From assembly GCF_036864975.1 (NCBI RefSeq), contig NZ_CP104311.1, positions 1,900,001 through 1,964,000 of the forward strand: a DNA stretch of 64,000 nucleotides, read 5' to 3'. The notes under the pieces were generated by a model. The model did no database searches, was not told the DNA's origin, and saw only the letters and a list, made by a program, of their open reading frames with translations. This document shows, in pieces, positions 54,617 to 61,538 of this stretch. How positions within the stretch are numbered: position 1 is the stretch's first letter; every line of letters begins with the position of its first letter. The DNA is from Methylococcus capsulatus. GTDB lineage: Bacteria; Pseudomonadota; Gammaproteobacteria; Methylococcales; Methylococcaceae. The translations under genes were made by a program, and so were the position numbers.

Positions 54617-54797
54617 TTATCTTGCGGGAGTGTTCTGCGGCGCGATGGTTAACGTCTTGGCGGCATAGGTGATGGAGATGTTTTGGTCCCCATTGATGCT
54701 GGTGCAGATGGGCCGGGCGTCTCTAGGAGAAGATGCGGCGGCCCAACCGATTCCGTAAGCAACGCTGAAAAGCAGAAGACCTTTGAGCAGGCTCATG
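54617..54797 (-). pseudogene. small frameshifted phage gene with signal-like N-terminus
   Basis: An ATG with GGGGAG upstream starts MSLLKG, but a one-base excess in a GGG run breaks the frame. Past it, the other frame continues LLLFSVAYGIGWAAASSP and SINGDQNISITYAAKTLTIA to a TAA. Together these would be a ~59-aa exported protein. Confidence 0.45.
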
Positions 54798-54830
54798 ACA
54801 TGTTACTCCCCTCCCAAGTGCAGCGGCGGT

Positions 54831-55354
54831 TAACCCCAGGCGGCCTTGATGTGCTCTTCGATCGTCTCGACGATGTAATTCTTATCGTCATCGGACAGGC
54901 CGATGAAGGGACGGGCCGGGATGTCACCCCAGGGGATCGGCGAATTTCGCTTGTTCCGCGCCGAACTGGTGAACGGCGCCATAGATCACATTCGTTCCGA
55001 ACAGCAGCGCGTCGTCGTGACCATCCAACGCGTGAGTCAGTGAATCCATAAGATGGCCGGTATCGATCAGCGGCTTCTTGCCGCCAGCCGGCCAACCCCT
55101 TCCTTATTGAGCTTGCCCCGTTTGGTGAGCAAGCCGCCGCTGGCAAGTTGATCAAACGTCACCGCGCTGTTGGGCGCCCACTTGCTGCCATCTGGTGCCT
55201 CGCTCCGCTCGAAGCGCTGGCGATGGGACCGCTCCAGATGCGTACCGATATCGTGCAACACCGGCTCCAGGTCACCCATCAGCCGCCGGAGGTCCTCCAG
55301 CCTCTCCCGGACCTCCCGGTCGTCGACTTCGATCTTGATGAACGCGCCCGCCAT
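54831..55354 (-). pseudogene. virion morphogenesis protein (Mu gpG-like), two frameshifts
   Basis: The start MAGAFIKIEVDDREVRERLE is normal and the frame runs to GGLLTKRGKLNKEG, then breaks (~55080). The next frame reads GKKPLIDTGHLMDSLTHALD and TNVIYGAVHQFGA, then breaks again (~54960). The third has RNKRNSPIPWGDIPARPF and ends EEHIKAAWG at a TAA. All three parts are recognisable pieces of the gpG/tail-completion family in the right order. An intact protein would be about 170 aa. Without it, virion assembly should fail. Confidence 0.85.
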
Positions 55355-55529
55355 GTTTATATCCTCAAACGCTGGTTTCGAACGCCCAGAGTATACGGCG
55401 GGGCGAGAGCCATCCCAAACACCGCGCTCCAAATCCTCTAAAGCCTTTAGGGGCCGAGAGGAGCGGTTCGGTAGGCATAGGGCGCGGTCTCGGCTTAATG
55501 AGGCGCTGAACGCGCCTGTAAGCAAGCGC

Positions 55530-56003
55530 TCAGATCGACGCCCACATCCGCGCCCAAGGGTGAACCCGGTGCTCCGCCTCATGCCCGTGCGCCATGAGCA
55601 GCTCGTTGTCGCAAACGTCCACAGCGGTCTGATTGACCGGCGGCTCGTCGGCCTCGATGGCCGTGATCCGCGCCAGCGCTTCCGCTGGCGTCGCCTCGTT
55701 TTTCAACAGCCACTGCTCCAGCTCCATATAGCGTCGGTACAAAGCCAGGTGCTCGAAGGCCTGAGCGGTAAAGCCGAACAGCGTATCCGCCAGAGTCGCC
55801 AACGCGACCAGAAAAGGCAGTGCAAGCTGAATGAACTTCGGACCGTCCTGAATCAGCGAGGCCACCATCCCCATACTCATCGCCACGCCCAGATAACCCG
55901 CGATCCGGGACCGCCGCATCAACACGCGCCGCCGCTGCTGGTGATAGCGTGACGAGAGCCGGCAGCGCAGCATGATCTGGTACGGGGTGAGTTCGTCGTT
56001 CAT
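55530..56003 (-). CDS. phage two-helix membrane protein (SLATT-like topology)
   Basis: 157 aa. Two hydrophobic helices (about residues 36-53 and 58-78) are followed by a helical cytosolic tail with ALYRRYMELEQWLLKNEATP and AIEADEPPVNQTAVDVCDNE. The second block resembles the IExDEPP...CxNE pattern I associate with a membrane protein of Mu-like phages and, loosely, with SLATT 2TM effectors. The function is unknown. It starts in an ATGA overlap with the 59-aa gene. The 175 nt to gpG hold no gene. Confidence 0.75.
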   Translation of the reverse strand: MNDELTPYQIMLRCRLSSRYHQQRRRVLMRRSRIAGYLGVAMSMGMVASLIQDGPKFIQLALPFLVALATLADTLFGFTAQAFEHLALYRRYMELEQWLLKNEATPAEALARITAIEADEPPVNQTAVDVCDNELLMAHGHEAEHRVHPWARMWASI

Positions 56004-56179
56004 TTCTTGTTCCTGTTCCGGTCATTGCCCGGCGGCTCAGCCGGATGCGGTTTGCTCGGTGAGACAGTGCGGTCCCACGAGCGGCCGGGCTTGCCCTCAC
56101 TAAAATCCGCCGTGTCTTCATCCAGCCGGCGACGGATATCGCGCTCAACAGGTGGCTCGGGCTTCTTGTCTTTGCTCAT
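56000..56179 (-). CDS. small charged phage protein, unknown
   Basis: 59 aa, MSKDKKPEPPVERDIRRRLD then SFEGKPGR-type Lys/Arg/Pro-rich sequence without hydrophobic segments. Coupled by ATGA to the membrane protein gene, so the two likely act or are expressed together. No recognised family. Confidence 0.6.
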   Translation of the reverse strand: MSKDKKPEPPVERDIRRRLDEDTADFSEGKPGRSWDRTVSPSKPHPAEPPGNDRNRNKK

Positions 56180-56220
56180 TCAATGTACTCCTTGTGGCTC
56201 GGCGGCTCAAAACCCAATGC

Positions 56221-56232
56221 GAAAACGTTTTC
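56221..56232. promoter_or_regulatory. perfect 12-bp palindrome GAAAACGTTTTC
   Basis: Perfect twofold symmetry of the LacI/GalR-operator type, 42 nt upstream of the 59-aa gene. It may be an operator for the minus-strand late genes. Confidence 0.35.
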
Positions 56233-56251
56233 GTATTTGCCCGGTCATAGA

Positions 56252-56287
56252 GCGGGAGGACTACGCAAAATTGCGCAGTCCTCCCGC
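56252..56287. terminator. strong hairpin downstream of the repressor gene
   Basis: An 11-bp stem, GCGGGAGGACT / AGTCCTCCCGC, encloses a second inverted repeat, CGCAA / TTGCG. It is about 95 nt past the repressor stop. There is no long T run, so it may act as a terminator or another RNA structure. Confidence 0.55.
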
Positions 56288-56295
56288 TTCGTGCC

Positions 56296-56319
56296 ATTGA
56301 ATCCATTTTTGGATTCAAT
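56296..56319. repeat. hairpin with 10-bp arms
   Basis: Perfect arms ATTGAATCCA / TGGATTCAAT around TTTT. Together with the adjacent hairpins it fills the repressor 3' region. Confidence 0.6.
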
Positions 56320-56347
56320 CAAATGGTGCGTCGACGCGCCATTCCCC

Positions 56348-56371
56348 AAATGCGGCGACGTCACCACATTT
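56348..56371. repeat. 24-bp palindromic element, copy 1
   Basis: AAATGCGGCGACGTCACC followed by ACATTT, an imperfect palindrome. It differs in one base from 60893-60916 inside the DUF3102 gene. Confidence 0.6.
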
Positions 56372-56379
56372 AAAGGCCA

Positions 56380-56949
56380 TCACTGATTCCCCTTTCTATG
56401 ATACTCGGCGCAATGCACCGCCAAGCGCCGCAACATCTCCTGGCCCTCCGGGCTGCTGGCCCGGTAGTTCTGGATTAGCACGACCTCCAGATGTGAAAAC
56501 TCGCCTTCGAGCCGCTGCGGCGCATCCAGCAACAAGGCCATCGGATCGATTTCCGGCCGCCGCTCAATGATCAACTTAATCAGGCCGGATGTAGCCGGTC
56601 GCGCACCTGTTTCATAGGCCGTCCAGTCCTCCGGGGCCATCCCCAAGGATGCGGCAAATTCCCCTAAGTCCTGTTCTCCCCGTGCCTCCCGCAGGCGGCG
56701 ATGCAAGGTCTGCCGCCTTTCCTGAAAGTCGCGCTCTGTCCATCGTCCCGTCAGCACATAAGCCACGTCGATCCCCAGCTCGGGGCGCTGCTGCGCCAGT
56801 GCGCGGAGCTTGTCTTCGGGGAAGGCATTGCGGCGTTTCCTGGCGCTGAGCGCCTTATCCGTCAGGCCAAGCAACTCGGCGACATCCTTATCGTCCGATG
56901 CTCCAAGCTGCTCTTTAAGTCTGAGCAATATTTTTTCGAAATCAGACAT
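56380..56949 (-). CDS. phage repressor (CI-type HTH protein)
   Basis: 189 aa. The N-terminal domain (DFEKILLRLKEQLGASDDKD, VAELLGLTDKALSARKRRNA, then LGIDVAYVLTGR) matches the Phage_CI_repr HTH family. A second HTH-like part (FAASLGMAPEDWTAYETGAR) follows. No peptidase motif is seen, so it is probably not self-cleaving. GAGG lies 8 nt upstream of the ATG. It is divergent from the early operon and sits where BcepMu-like phages carry their repressor. Confidence 0.85.
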   Translation of the reverse strand: MSDFEKILLRLKEQLGASDDKDVAELLGLTDKALSARKRRNAFPEDKLRALAQQRPELGIDVAYVLTGRWTERDFQERRQTLHRRLREARGEQDLGEFAASLGMAPEDWTAYETGARPATSGLIKLIIERRPEIDPMALLLDAPQRLEGEFSHLEVVLIQNYRASSPEGQEMLRRLAVHCAEYHRKGNQ

Positions 56950-56965
56950 AAAAGCCTCTTGCAAC

Positions 56966-56989
56966 TCTACAAAAGTAGATTTAATCTAC
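56966..56989. promoter_or_regulatory. repressor operator candidate
   Basis: Three half-sites, TCTAC-N4-GTAGA-N5-TCTAC, including the perfect 15-bp palindrome GTAGATTTAATCTAC (56975-56989). It lies in the 110-bp gap between the divergent repressor and early operon. Confidence 0.75.
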
Positions 56990-57059
56990 ACACCAACCAA
57001 CGCGCTTTTAATTTCTCTAACGCGCGATGGTCATTAACGACTTCCACAGGAGCAAACCC

Positions 57060-57266
57060 ATGGCCCTTTACACCCCCGAACAACTCCGCAAGGAGCTGGA
57101 CTCCAAAGGCATGACGATCAGCGCCTACGCCAAAGCCAGATCCCTCGATCCCAAGCTGGTGCGCGACCTGCTCGTCGGCCGCATTCGCGGCACGCGAGGC
57201 AGAGCCCACGACCACGCCGTCATCATGGGACTGAAGGACGGCGAAGTTAGCCAGCCCGCCGCCTGA
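57060..57266 (+). CDS. BcepMu gp16-family DNA-binding regulator
   Basis: 68 aa. MALYTPEQLRKELDSKGMTI and AKARSLDPKLVRDLLVGRIR, with the RGRAHDHAVIMGLK end, match the short HTH proteins called BcepMu gp16 family. AGGAG lies upstream. It is the first gene of the plus-strand early operon, a Ner/Cro-like position. Confidence 0.85.
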   Translation: MALYTPEQLRKELDSKGMTISAYAKARSLDPKLVRDLLVGRIRGTRGRAHDHAVIMGLKDGEVSQPAA

Positions 57267-57295
57267 GCCACCCCTCAACCCTACCGGAGCGAACC

Positions 57296-58009
57296 ATGAA
57301 TTCCTTAACCCCCGTTTCCTTCTACGACGACACCCTGTTCCTGACCGACCACGATGGGCTGCCGTATACGCCGGTCAAGCCCATTACCGACGCGCTTGGG
57401 CTCGATTGGTCCGCCCAATTTCGCAAGCTCAATCGCAACTTTCAACGCTGGGGTATTGCCGTGATGGCAATACCTTCGCCCGGCGGCATCCAAGAAACCC
57501 TCTGCATGCCACTGCGTAAATTGCCTGCGCTGCTCTTCAGCTTCGAACCCTCCCGCGTCCGCCCCGATCTCCGCGACAAGCTGATCCGCTACCAGAACGA
57601 ATGCGACGAAGTGCTGTGGCGGCACTGGAGCGGGCTCCACTCGGCCGAACCGGCTGCGGCCACGCCGGAACTGCTGGAAATGCTGCGCGCCATGCAGGCC
57701 CAGCTCGCCACGCTGGCCACCAGCACTCAGGCGTCCATGGCCGCCCTGGCGCAGGCCCTGGATGTGACCCAGCGCTACACCGCCCTGCTGGAAACCCATC
57801 AGAGGAGGCCGCGGCGCGCGATCCGGCCCGTTACGGCAGACGACGTCGACGCCATTGCCGAATTGACCGCGATGGGACTGCCCGGCGCCGATATCGCCCG
57901 CCAGCTCGGCGTCTCCACGGCAACGGTGTCGCTCATCAAGAACGGCAAGTTCAAATTCAGCAAGGCACTCAGGCTCGGTCTGAAGTCATCCGGCCAGCAC
58001 GCCGCCTGA
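57296..58009 (+). CDS. phage antirepressor-like protein (P22_AR_N) with C-terminal HTH
   Basis: 237 aa. VSFYDDTLFLTDHDGLPYTP and PALLFSFEPSRVRPDLRDKL, with RYQNECDEVLWRHW, are the P22 antirepressor N-terminal domain. The C-terminal part VDAIAELTAMGLPGADIARQ plus LGVSTATVSLIKNGKFKFSK is a second HTH. It may counter the prophage repressor. Confidence 0.85.
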   Translation: MNSLTPVSFYDDTLFLTDHDGLPYTPVKPITDALGLDWSAQFRKLNRNFQRWGIAVMAIPSPGGIQETLCMPLRKLPALLFSFEPSRVRPDLRDKLIRYQNECDEVLWRHWSGLHSAEPAAATPELLEMLRAMQAQLATLATSTQASMAALAQALDVTQRYTALLETHQRRPRRAIRPVTADDVDAIAELTAMGLPGADIARQLGVSTATVSLIKNGKFKFSKALRLGLKSSGQHAA

Positions 58010-58033
58010 TTTTCCAATTCACCGGAGCCCACC

Positions 58034-58078
58034 ATGACCACCAATTTCTGGGGATTTGCCCCCGACGCCGCCGAGCCG
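58034..58078 (+). other. gene-start segment MTTNFWGFAPDAA, copy 1
   Basis: A GGAGC ribosome site and about 14 codons resemble copy 2 at 58869. Beyond this point the plus-strand frame (open to 58297) overlaps a better minus-strand gene and looks non-coding. Confidence 0.5.
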
Positions 58079-58079
58079 A

Positions 58080-58415
58080 TCAATGTCCGTCTGGCTCGGG
58101 CCCGGATTCATAGGGCATTGGATTCCCGGCTAGCCGAGCTACGCAGGCATGGATGTGAACGATTAGTTCGCGAAATGACACCTGCTCTGGAGAGCCTTTT
58201 TCCGCCGCGGCCGCCTGCTTGTCCAAATCAGCCAGCAGCCCTTCCAGCGGAAGCAATCCCGCCTGATTCAGGCGAGCAACGATCAGAGACAGTGTGATGG
58301 CCTGCGAGGCCCAAAGGTTAAGCATGTCATGTTGACCCTTGTAATAGGCCGCATCGATCAGATCGGCAATCGGCTTGACCGGAATATTTTTTGAATTCGG
58401 CTGCTGTTCACTCAT
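58080..58415 (-). CDS. unknown small phage protein, reverse orientation in the early operon
   Basis: 111 aa, helical, MSEQQPNSKNIPVKPIADLI, AYYKGQHDMLNLWASQAITL and AEKGSPEQVSFRELIVHIHA. Composition is protein-like, unlike the overlapping plus frame. It is transcribed against the early operon. No family recognised. Confidence 0.6.
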   Translation of the reverse strand: MSEQQPNSKNIPVKPIADLIDAAYYKGQHDMLNLWASQAITLSLIVARLNQAGLLPLEGLLADLDKQAAAAEKGSPEQVSFRELIVHIHACVARLAGNPMPYESGPEPDGH

Positions 58416-58450
58416 TGCTATTCGCCCATTTTTGAAAATCGGAGCCCGTC

Positions 58451-58831
58451 ATGACCCACCTGTCTCGTCTCGAAAAAGCCCGCGTGGCCATGGCCGAAAA
58501 GCGTGCGGCCGGCGAACTCGAACGTCTCAACCCCATCGAGAAGGCGCGCCGTAACCCGACCTCCCTGCGCCTGGCCATCAATGGCAAGTGCTGGGACTGC
58601 GTCGGCTGCGGCGCAGACCCCAACCCCCAAAGAGCCATCGGCCAATGCCGCATCCCGGCCTGCACGCTCTGGCCGGTACGGCCCTATCAACACATGGCCG
58701 AGCCGGACAACGATTCTGTGACCGAGGAAGGCGACGACGATGCGCCTGTAAATCCTGATAAACGCATTTACGCACAGACGGCTGAAACAAACAGTCAGGC
58801 GCCTAGCACTGATGGCACTCAAGCTGACTAA
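58451..58831 (+). CDS. phage protein with zinc-ribbon-like Cys cluster
   Basis: 126 aa. The core LRLAINGKCWDCVGCGADPN then RAIGQCRIPACTLWPVRPYQ holds six cysteines and is shared by small proteins of Mu-like phages. The C-terminal 45 residues are acidic and disordered. Function unknown. Confidence 0.75.
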   Translation: MTHLSRLEKARVAMAEKRAAGELERLNPIEKARRNPTSLRLAINGKCWDCVGCGADPNPQRAIGQCRIPACTLWPVRPYQHMAEPDNDSVTEEGDDDAPVNPDKRIYAQTAETNSQAPSTDGTQAD

Positions 58832-58868
58832 ACGCTGATTTCCTTGCTTAACGACACTTGGAGCAATC

Positions 58869-58907
58869 ATGACCATCAACCCCTGGGGTTTCATCCCTGA
58901 CGCCGCA
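58869..58907 (+). other. gene-start segment MTINPWGFIPDAA, copy 2
   Basis: Like copy 1: GGAGCAATC ribosome site, MTxNxWGFxPDAA, then abrupt change at the end of a minus-strand gene (58909). Confidence 0.5.
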
Positions 58908-58908
58908 A

Positions 58909-59154
58909 TTATCGGCCGCGAATACGACGCTCGCGCATCGCATCCAGCTCGGTCGCAAGTTCGCGCACCGTCCGTTTCGTCTCCTCCAGGTGGGGCTGCT
59001 CGAAACACAATTCCCCCGCGATCCGATGCAGGCCCGAAGTGAAGCGGGAACCGTCCATGACTCTGCGATTTTCCAGCTCCGCAACCAGGCAAAGGAAAGC
59101 AGCACCCAGTCCTTCAATACGGCCGGCCAGTTCTGTGAATTCGGCGGTGTTCAT
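58909..59154 (-). CDS. unknown small phage protein, reverse orientation
   Basis: 81 aa, MNTAEFTELAGRIEGLGAAF and LCLVAELENRRVMDGSRFTS, helical, protein-like composition. It was started at the ATG inside a longer frame because the extra N-terminus is Arg/Cys-rich and reads through the hairpin at 59205. No family recognised. Confidence 0.6.
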   Translation of the reverse strand: MNTAEFTELAGRIEGLGAAFLCLVAELENRRVMDGSRFTSGLHRIAGELCFEQPHLEETKRTVRELATELDAMRERRIRGR

Positions 59155-59204
59155 GATCGAGCCCCTGTCTGCGTTGAAGTGGCGGCAATTTTCAGCAGGC
59201 GCAA

Positions 59205-59234
59205 CCGGTTTGCATAGTAGCAAACGGGTTTTTT
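59205..59234 (+). promoter_or_regulatory. hairpin CCGGTTTGC / GCAAACGGG followed by TTTTTT
   Basis: An 8-of-9-bp stem with a 6-base loop and a T run. On the plus strand it reads as a terminator for early transcription. The inner TTTGC-N6-GCAAA could also be an operator between the divergent genes at 59154 and 59265. Confidence 0.55.
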
Positions 59235-59264
59235 GTTTGGAAACGGCGATCTGACGGACTGCCA

Positions 59265-59750
59265 ATGCCGAAACGGAATTGGAAGCGCATCCAACCCACC
59301 GGGCTCAACCACGCCATGGAGCTGTGCTTGGAGTACGCCAGGGAACGCCACAACCGCTCGGTCGACCGGGTAGCCGAGGGGATGGGCATGGCGAACAAGT
59401 GGACGCTCTATAAATGGATGGAAAGCGGCAGCCTGCCGGCGCGGATGATCCGGCCGTTCGAAGACCAGTGCGGTATCGACTTCGTGTCGCGCTACCTGGC
59501 TACCAGCGCCGGCAAGCTGGTAATCGATGTGCCAACTGGCAAGAAGGCACGGGTCGGCGACATCGCTGAATTACAGGAACTGCTGAACGCCGCGACCGGG
59601 CAGCTCATCAAGTTCTGGCGCGGCAACGGCGATGCCGGCGAAACCTTGACGGCCATCCAGTCCGGCATGGAGGCCCTGGCCCTGCACCGGGGACAGGTCG
59701 AGAAATCCCAACAACCCGAATTCGATTTCGGAGGCGACGATGAGCACTAA
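59265..59750 (+). CDS. phage regulatory protein, CII-like
   Basis: 161 aa. The N-terminal AMELCLEYARERHNRSVDRV and EGMGMANKWTLYKWMESGSL form an HTH; PARMIRPFEDQCGIDFVSRY follows. This resembles early regulators of Mu-like phages of the B3/D3112 type and CII-like proteins. The C-terminal half is helical. Confidence 0.7.
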   Translation: MPKRNWKRIQPTGLNHAMELCLEYARERHNRSVDRVAEGMGMANKWTLYKWMESGSLPARMIRPFEDQCGIDFVSRYLATSAGKLVIDVPTGKKARVGDIAELQELLNAATGQLIKFWRGNGDAGETLTAIQSGMEALALHRGQVEKSQQPEFDFGGDDEH

Positions 59751-59919
59751 CGGCATGACGACATTGATGCGCCTGCAGGCGCGCAAGCGGGCCGCCGAGG
59801 ATGAGATGTGCCTGGCGCGGCAGAAGCTGAGCGAGGCTCAGCGGGAGTTCGCACGCAAGCACAGGGCGCATCAGAAGGCGGTCATGGAATACCTCGACTA
59901 CGCGGAGCGGCGGGTATGA
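59740..59919 (+). CDS. small helical phage protein
   Basis: 59 aa, MSTNGMTTLMRLQARKRAAE then KLSEAQREFARKHRAHQKAV, one charged coiled coil. GGAGG lies just upstream. Overlaps both neighbours (11 nt and ATGA), indicating translational coupling. Confidence 0.75.
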   Translation: MSTNGMTTLMRLQARKRAAEDEMCLARQKLSEAQREFARKHRAHQKAVMEYLDYAERRV

Positions 59920-60221
59920 ACGACAACAACATCAAGTCGGTGGAAAAGGCACTCGATGTGCTCAATGTGCTGATGCGCAATTTCGCGCACGGCTACACCA
60001 ACAAGGAGCTGTCAGATCTCTGCGGATTAAGCGCAACCACCATCTGCCGCTACCTGCAGACCCTGGAAGCCAAGGGCTTTGCCGAGCGAATCCCGGAAAC
60101 CGGACGAATACGAGCCAGCCATCGTCATGCGCAGTTCGCCGTGCAAATTCAATTGAGCCTCGATGAGGCCATTAGAAAACTGGAGGAATCCAAGATGCGG
60201 ATATTGAGGGGAGCGCAATGA
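59916..60221 (+). CDS. IclR-type winged-helix phage protein
   Basis: 101 aa. VEKALDVLNVLMRNFAHGYT, NKELSDLCGLSATTICRYLQ and TLEAKGFAERIPETGRIRA form an IclR-like winged helix without effector domain. Probably a DNA-binding early regulator. Coupled to both neighbours by ATGA overlaps. Confidence 0.85.
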   Translation: MNDNNIKSVEKALDVLNVLMRNFAHGYTNKELSDLCGLSATTICRYLQTLEAKGFAERIPETGRIRASHRHAQFAVQIQLSLDEAIRKLEESKMRILRGAQ

Positions 60222-60559
60222 GACGGCCAACCAAATTAACCATCGATCCGCAACGGATCACGTCGCCGGAGCATGCGGAGATTGCTCAACAGGTCGGAGA
60301 AATCCGGATGCACGCCACCAACCAGATCCTCTCTTATGTCGTGCGCGGCGATGTCGTTCGTACGTTCCGCATGACCGGGCATGCGGCAGACGCCATCCGC
60401 GCCATTGGCGGCAACGAACTCAAGGCGCGGGTGTTGGTGCAACTGATTGACCGGTTCGAGTACCTGATCTGCCAGGGATTCGGCCTGACCGCAGCGCTCT
60501 ACGAGCTGCTTGACGAAGGCTGGCTGATCAAGATCGAAAACTTTGAAACGGTGGAATGA
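60218..60559 (+). CDS. phage protein of unknown function
   Basis: 113 aa, MRRPTKLTIDPQRITSPEHA, RTFRMTGHAADAIRAIGGNE, helical. No domain recognised. It lies in the tightly packed early operon. Confidence 0.7.
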   Translation: MRRPTKLTIDPQRITSPEHAEIAQQVGEIRMHATNQILSYVVRGDVVRTFRMTGHAADAIRAIGGNELKARVLVQLIDRFEYLICQGFGLTAALYELLDEGWLIKIENFETVE

Positions 60560-60560
60560 G

Positions 60561-61535
60561 ATGTCTAGAAAACCACAAGAAACTGCGATTCCGGATCACT
60601 CCGTAGAAATTCCCAACCTTCCCGAGCTGGTACGCCAAGCCAACGAACAGCATTCAAGCCAGTTGGCCGTGCTGGAGAGGTACGGGGACGGGCAACCCTA
60701 TGACCGGGCGCGCTATATCGGCAAGTGCCGATATCACATGCAGCGCAGCGCCGAAGAAGCGCTGGAAAGCGGTCGGGCACTCTTAGTAATGAAAGCCCAT
60801 GAGTTACACGGAGACTTCCTGTCCTGCCTTGAAAATATTGGCCTGGAGGCGCGACTTGCACAACGCATGATGCAAGCCGCCGTCAAGTTGGGAAATGCGG
60901 CGACGTCACCGCATTTGGTAGCGGCAGCAGGAAACAAGTCAAAGATTCTCGAACTACTCGTACTGGATGACGAGGAGATCGCCGAACTCGAGGCGGGCGG
61001 GTTCGCCAGAAATCTCAATCTCGACGAAATTTCCCGCATGAGCACGCGGGAGCTTCGGGAGGCTCTCAGAAAGAGAGACGCGGCGATCGCCGATCTCAAA
61101 GAAGATATGAAGGCCCAAGGACGCTTCCTTGCTGACAAGGACAGCAAGATCAACGAGCTGGCACTGAAGCTGAGCAAGAGGCAAGAATCTCCGCCCGAAT
61201 CTGACGAACCGAGACCTGAACTCGCCGGGGAGGCCTTGCTAGAGGCGTTGCGGGATGAAGCAGGGGACGTGGTATCGATGGTCGCCGCATCCCTGCGCAG
61301 CCGGGTGGTGCAACTGTTCAATCACTACGGCGACGGCCCGGTACCTGATTTGGCGCGCGTCGCCGCCGCTCAGGCGTTCGGCCTGGTCATCGTCGCGGCC
61401 CGCACGGCATGCGATGAGTTGGGGCTGACTCCCGCTGAAACGGTGCATCAGTCGATAGACGATCCGGAGAAGGCAATCTGGGACGTGATCAACGCCCAGG
61501 ACGAAGCGGTGAACGGCACCGAGATCGAGGCCTGA
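60561..61535 (+). CDS. DUF3102-like phage protein
   Basis: 324 aa. RYHMQRSAEEALESGRALLV, AHELHGDFLSCLENIGLEAR and KSKILELLVLDDEEIAELEA are DUF3102-type features (bacterial sporulation-initiator-like phage proteins), followed by a coiled coil (residues ~165-215) and a helical C-terminal domain. The 24-bp palindrome copy 2 lies in its coding sequence. It immediately precedes the transposase. Confidence 0.75.
   Translation: MSRKPQETAIPDHSVEIPNLPELVRQANEQHSSQLAVLERYGDGQPYDRARYIGKCRYHMQRSAEEALESGRALLVMKAHELHGDFLSCLENIGLEARLAQRMMQAAVKLGNAATSPHLVAAAGNKSKILELLVLDDEEIAELEAGGFARNLNLDEISRMSTRELREALRKRDAAIADLKEDMKAQGRFLADKDSKINELALKLSKRQESPPESDEPRPELAGEALLEALRDEAGDVVSMVAASLRSRVVQLFNHYGDGPVPDLARVAAAQAFGLVIVAARTACDELGLTPAETVHQSIDDPEKAIWDVINAQDEAVNGTEIEA
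60893..60916. repeat. 24-bp palindromic element, copy 2
   Basis: AAATGCGGCGACGTCACC followed by GCATTT. Nearly perfect dyad symmetry, inside the DUF3102 gene; one-base difference from 56348-56371. Confidence 0.6.
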
Positions 61536-61538
61536 TCC

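Noticed and set aside
58080-58297. Plus-strand continuation of MTTNFWGFAPDAA to an 87-aa protein
   Set aside because: Only the first ~14 codons recur in the second copy; the overlapping minus-strand gene has better protein character.
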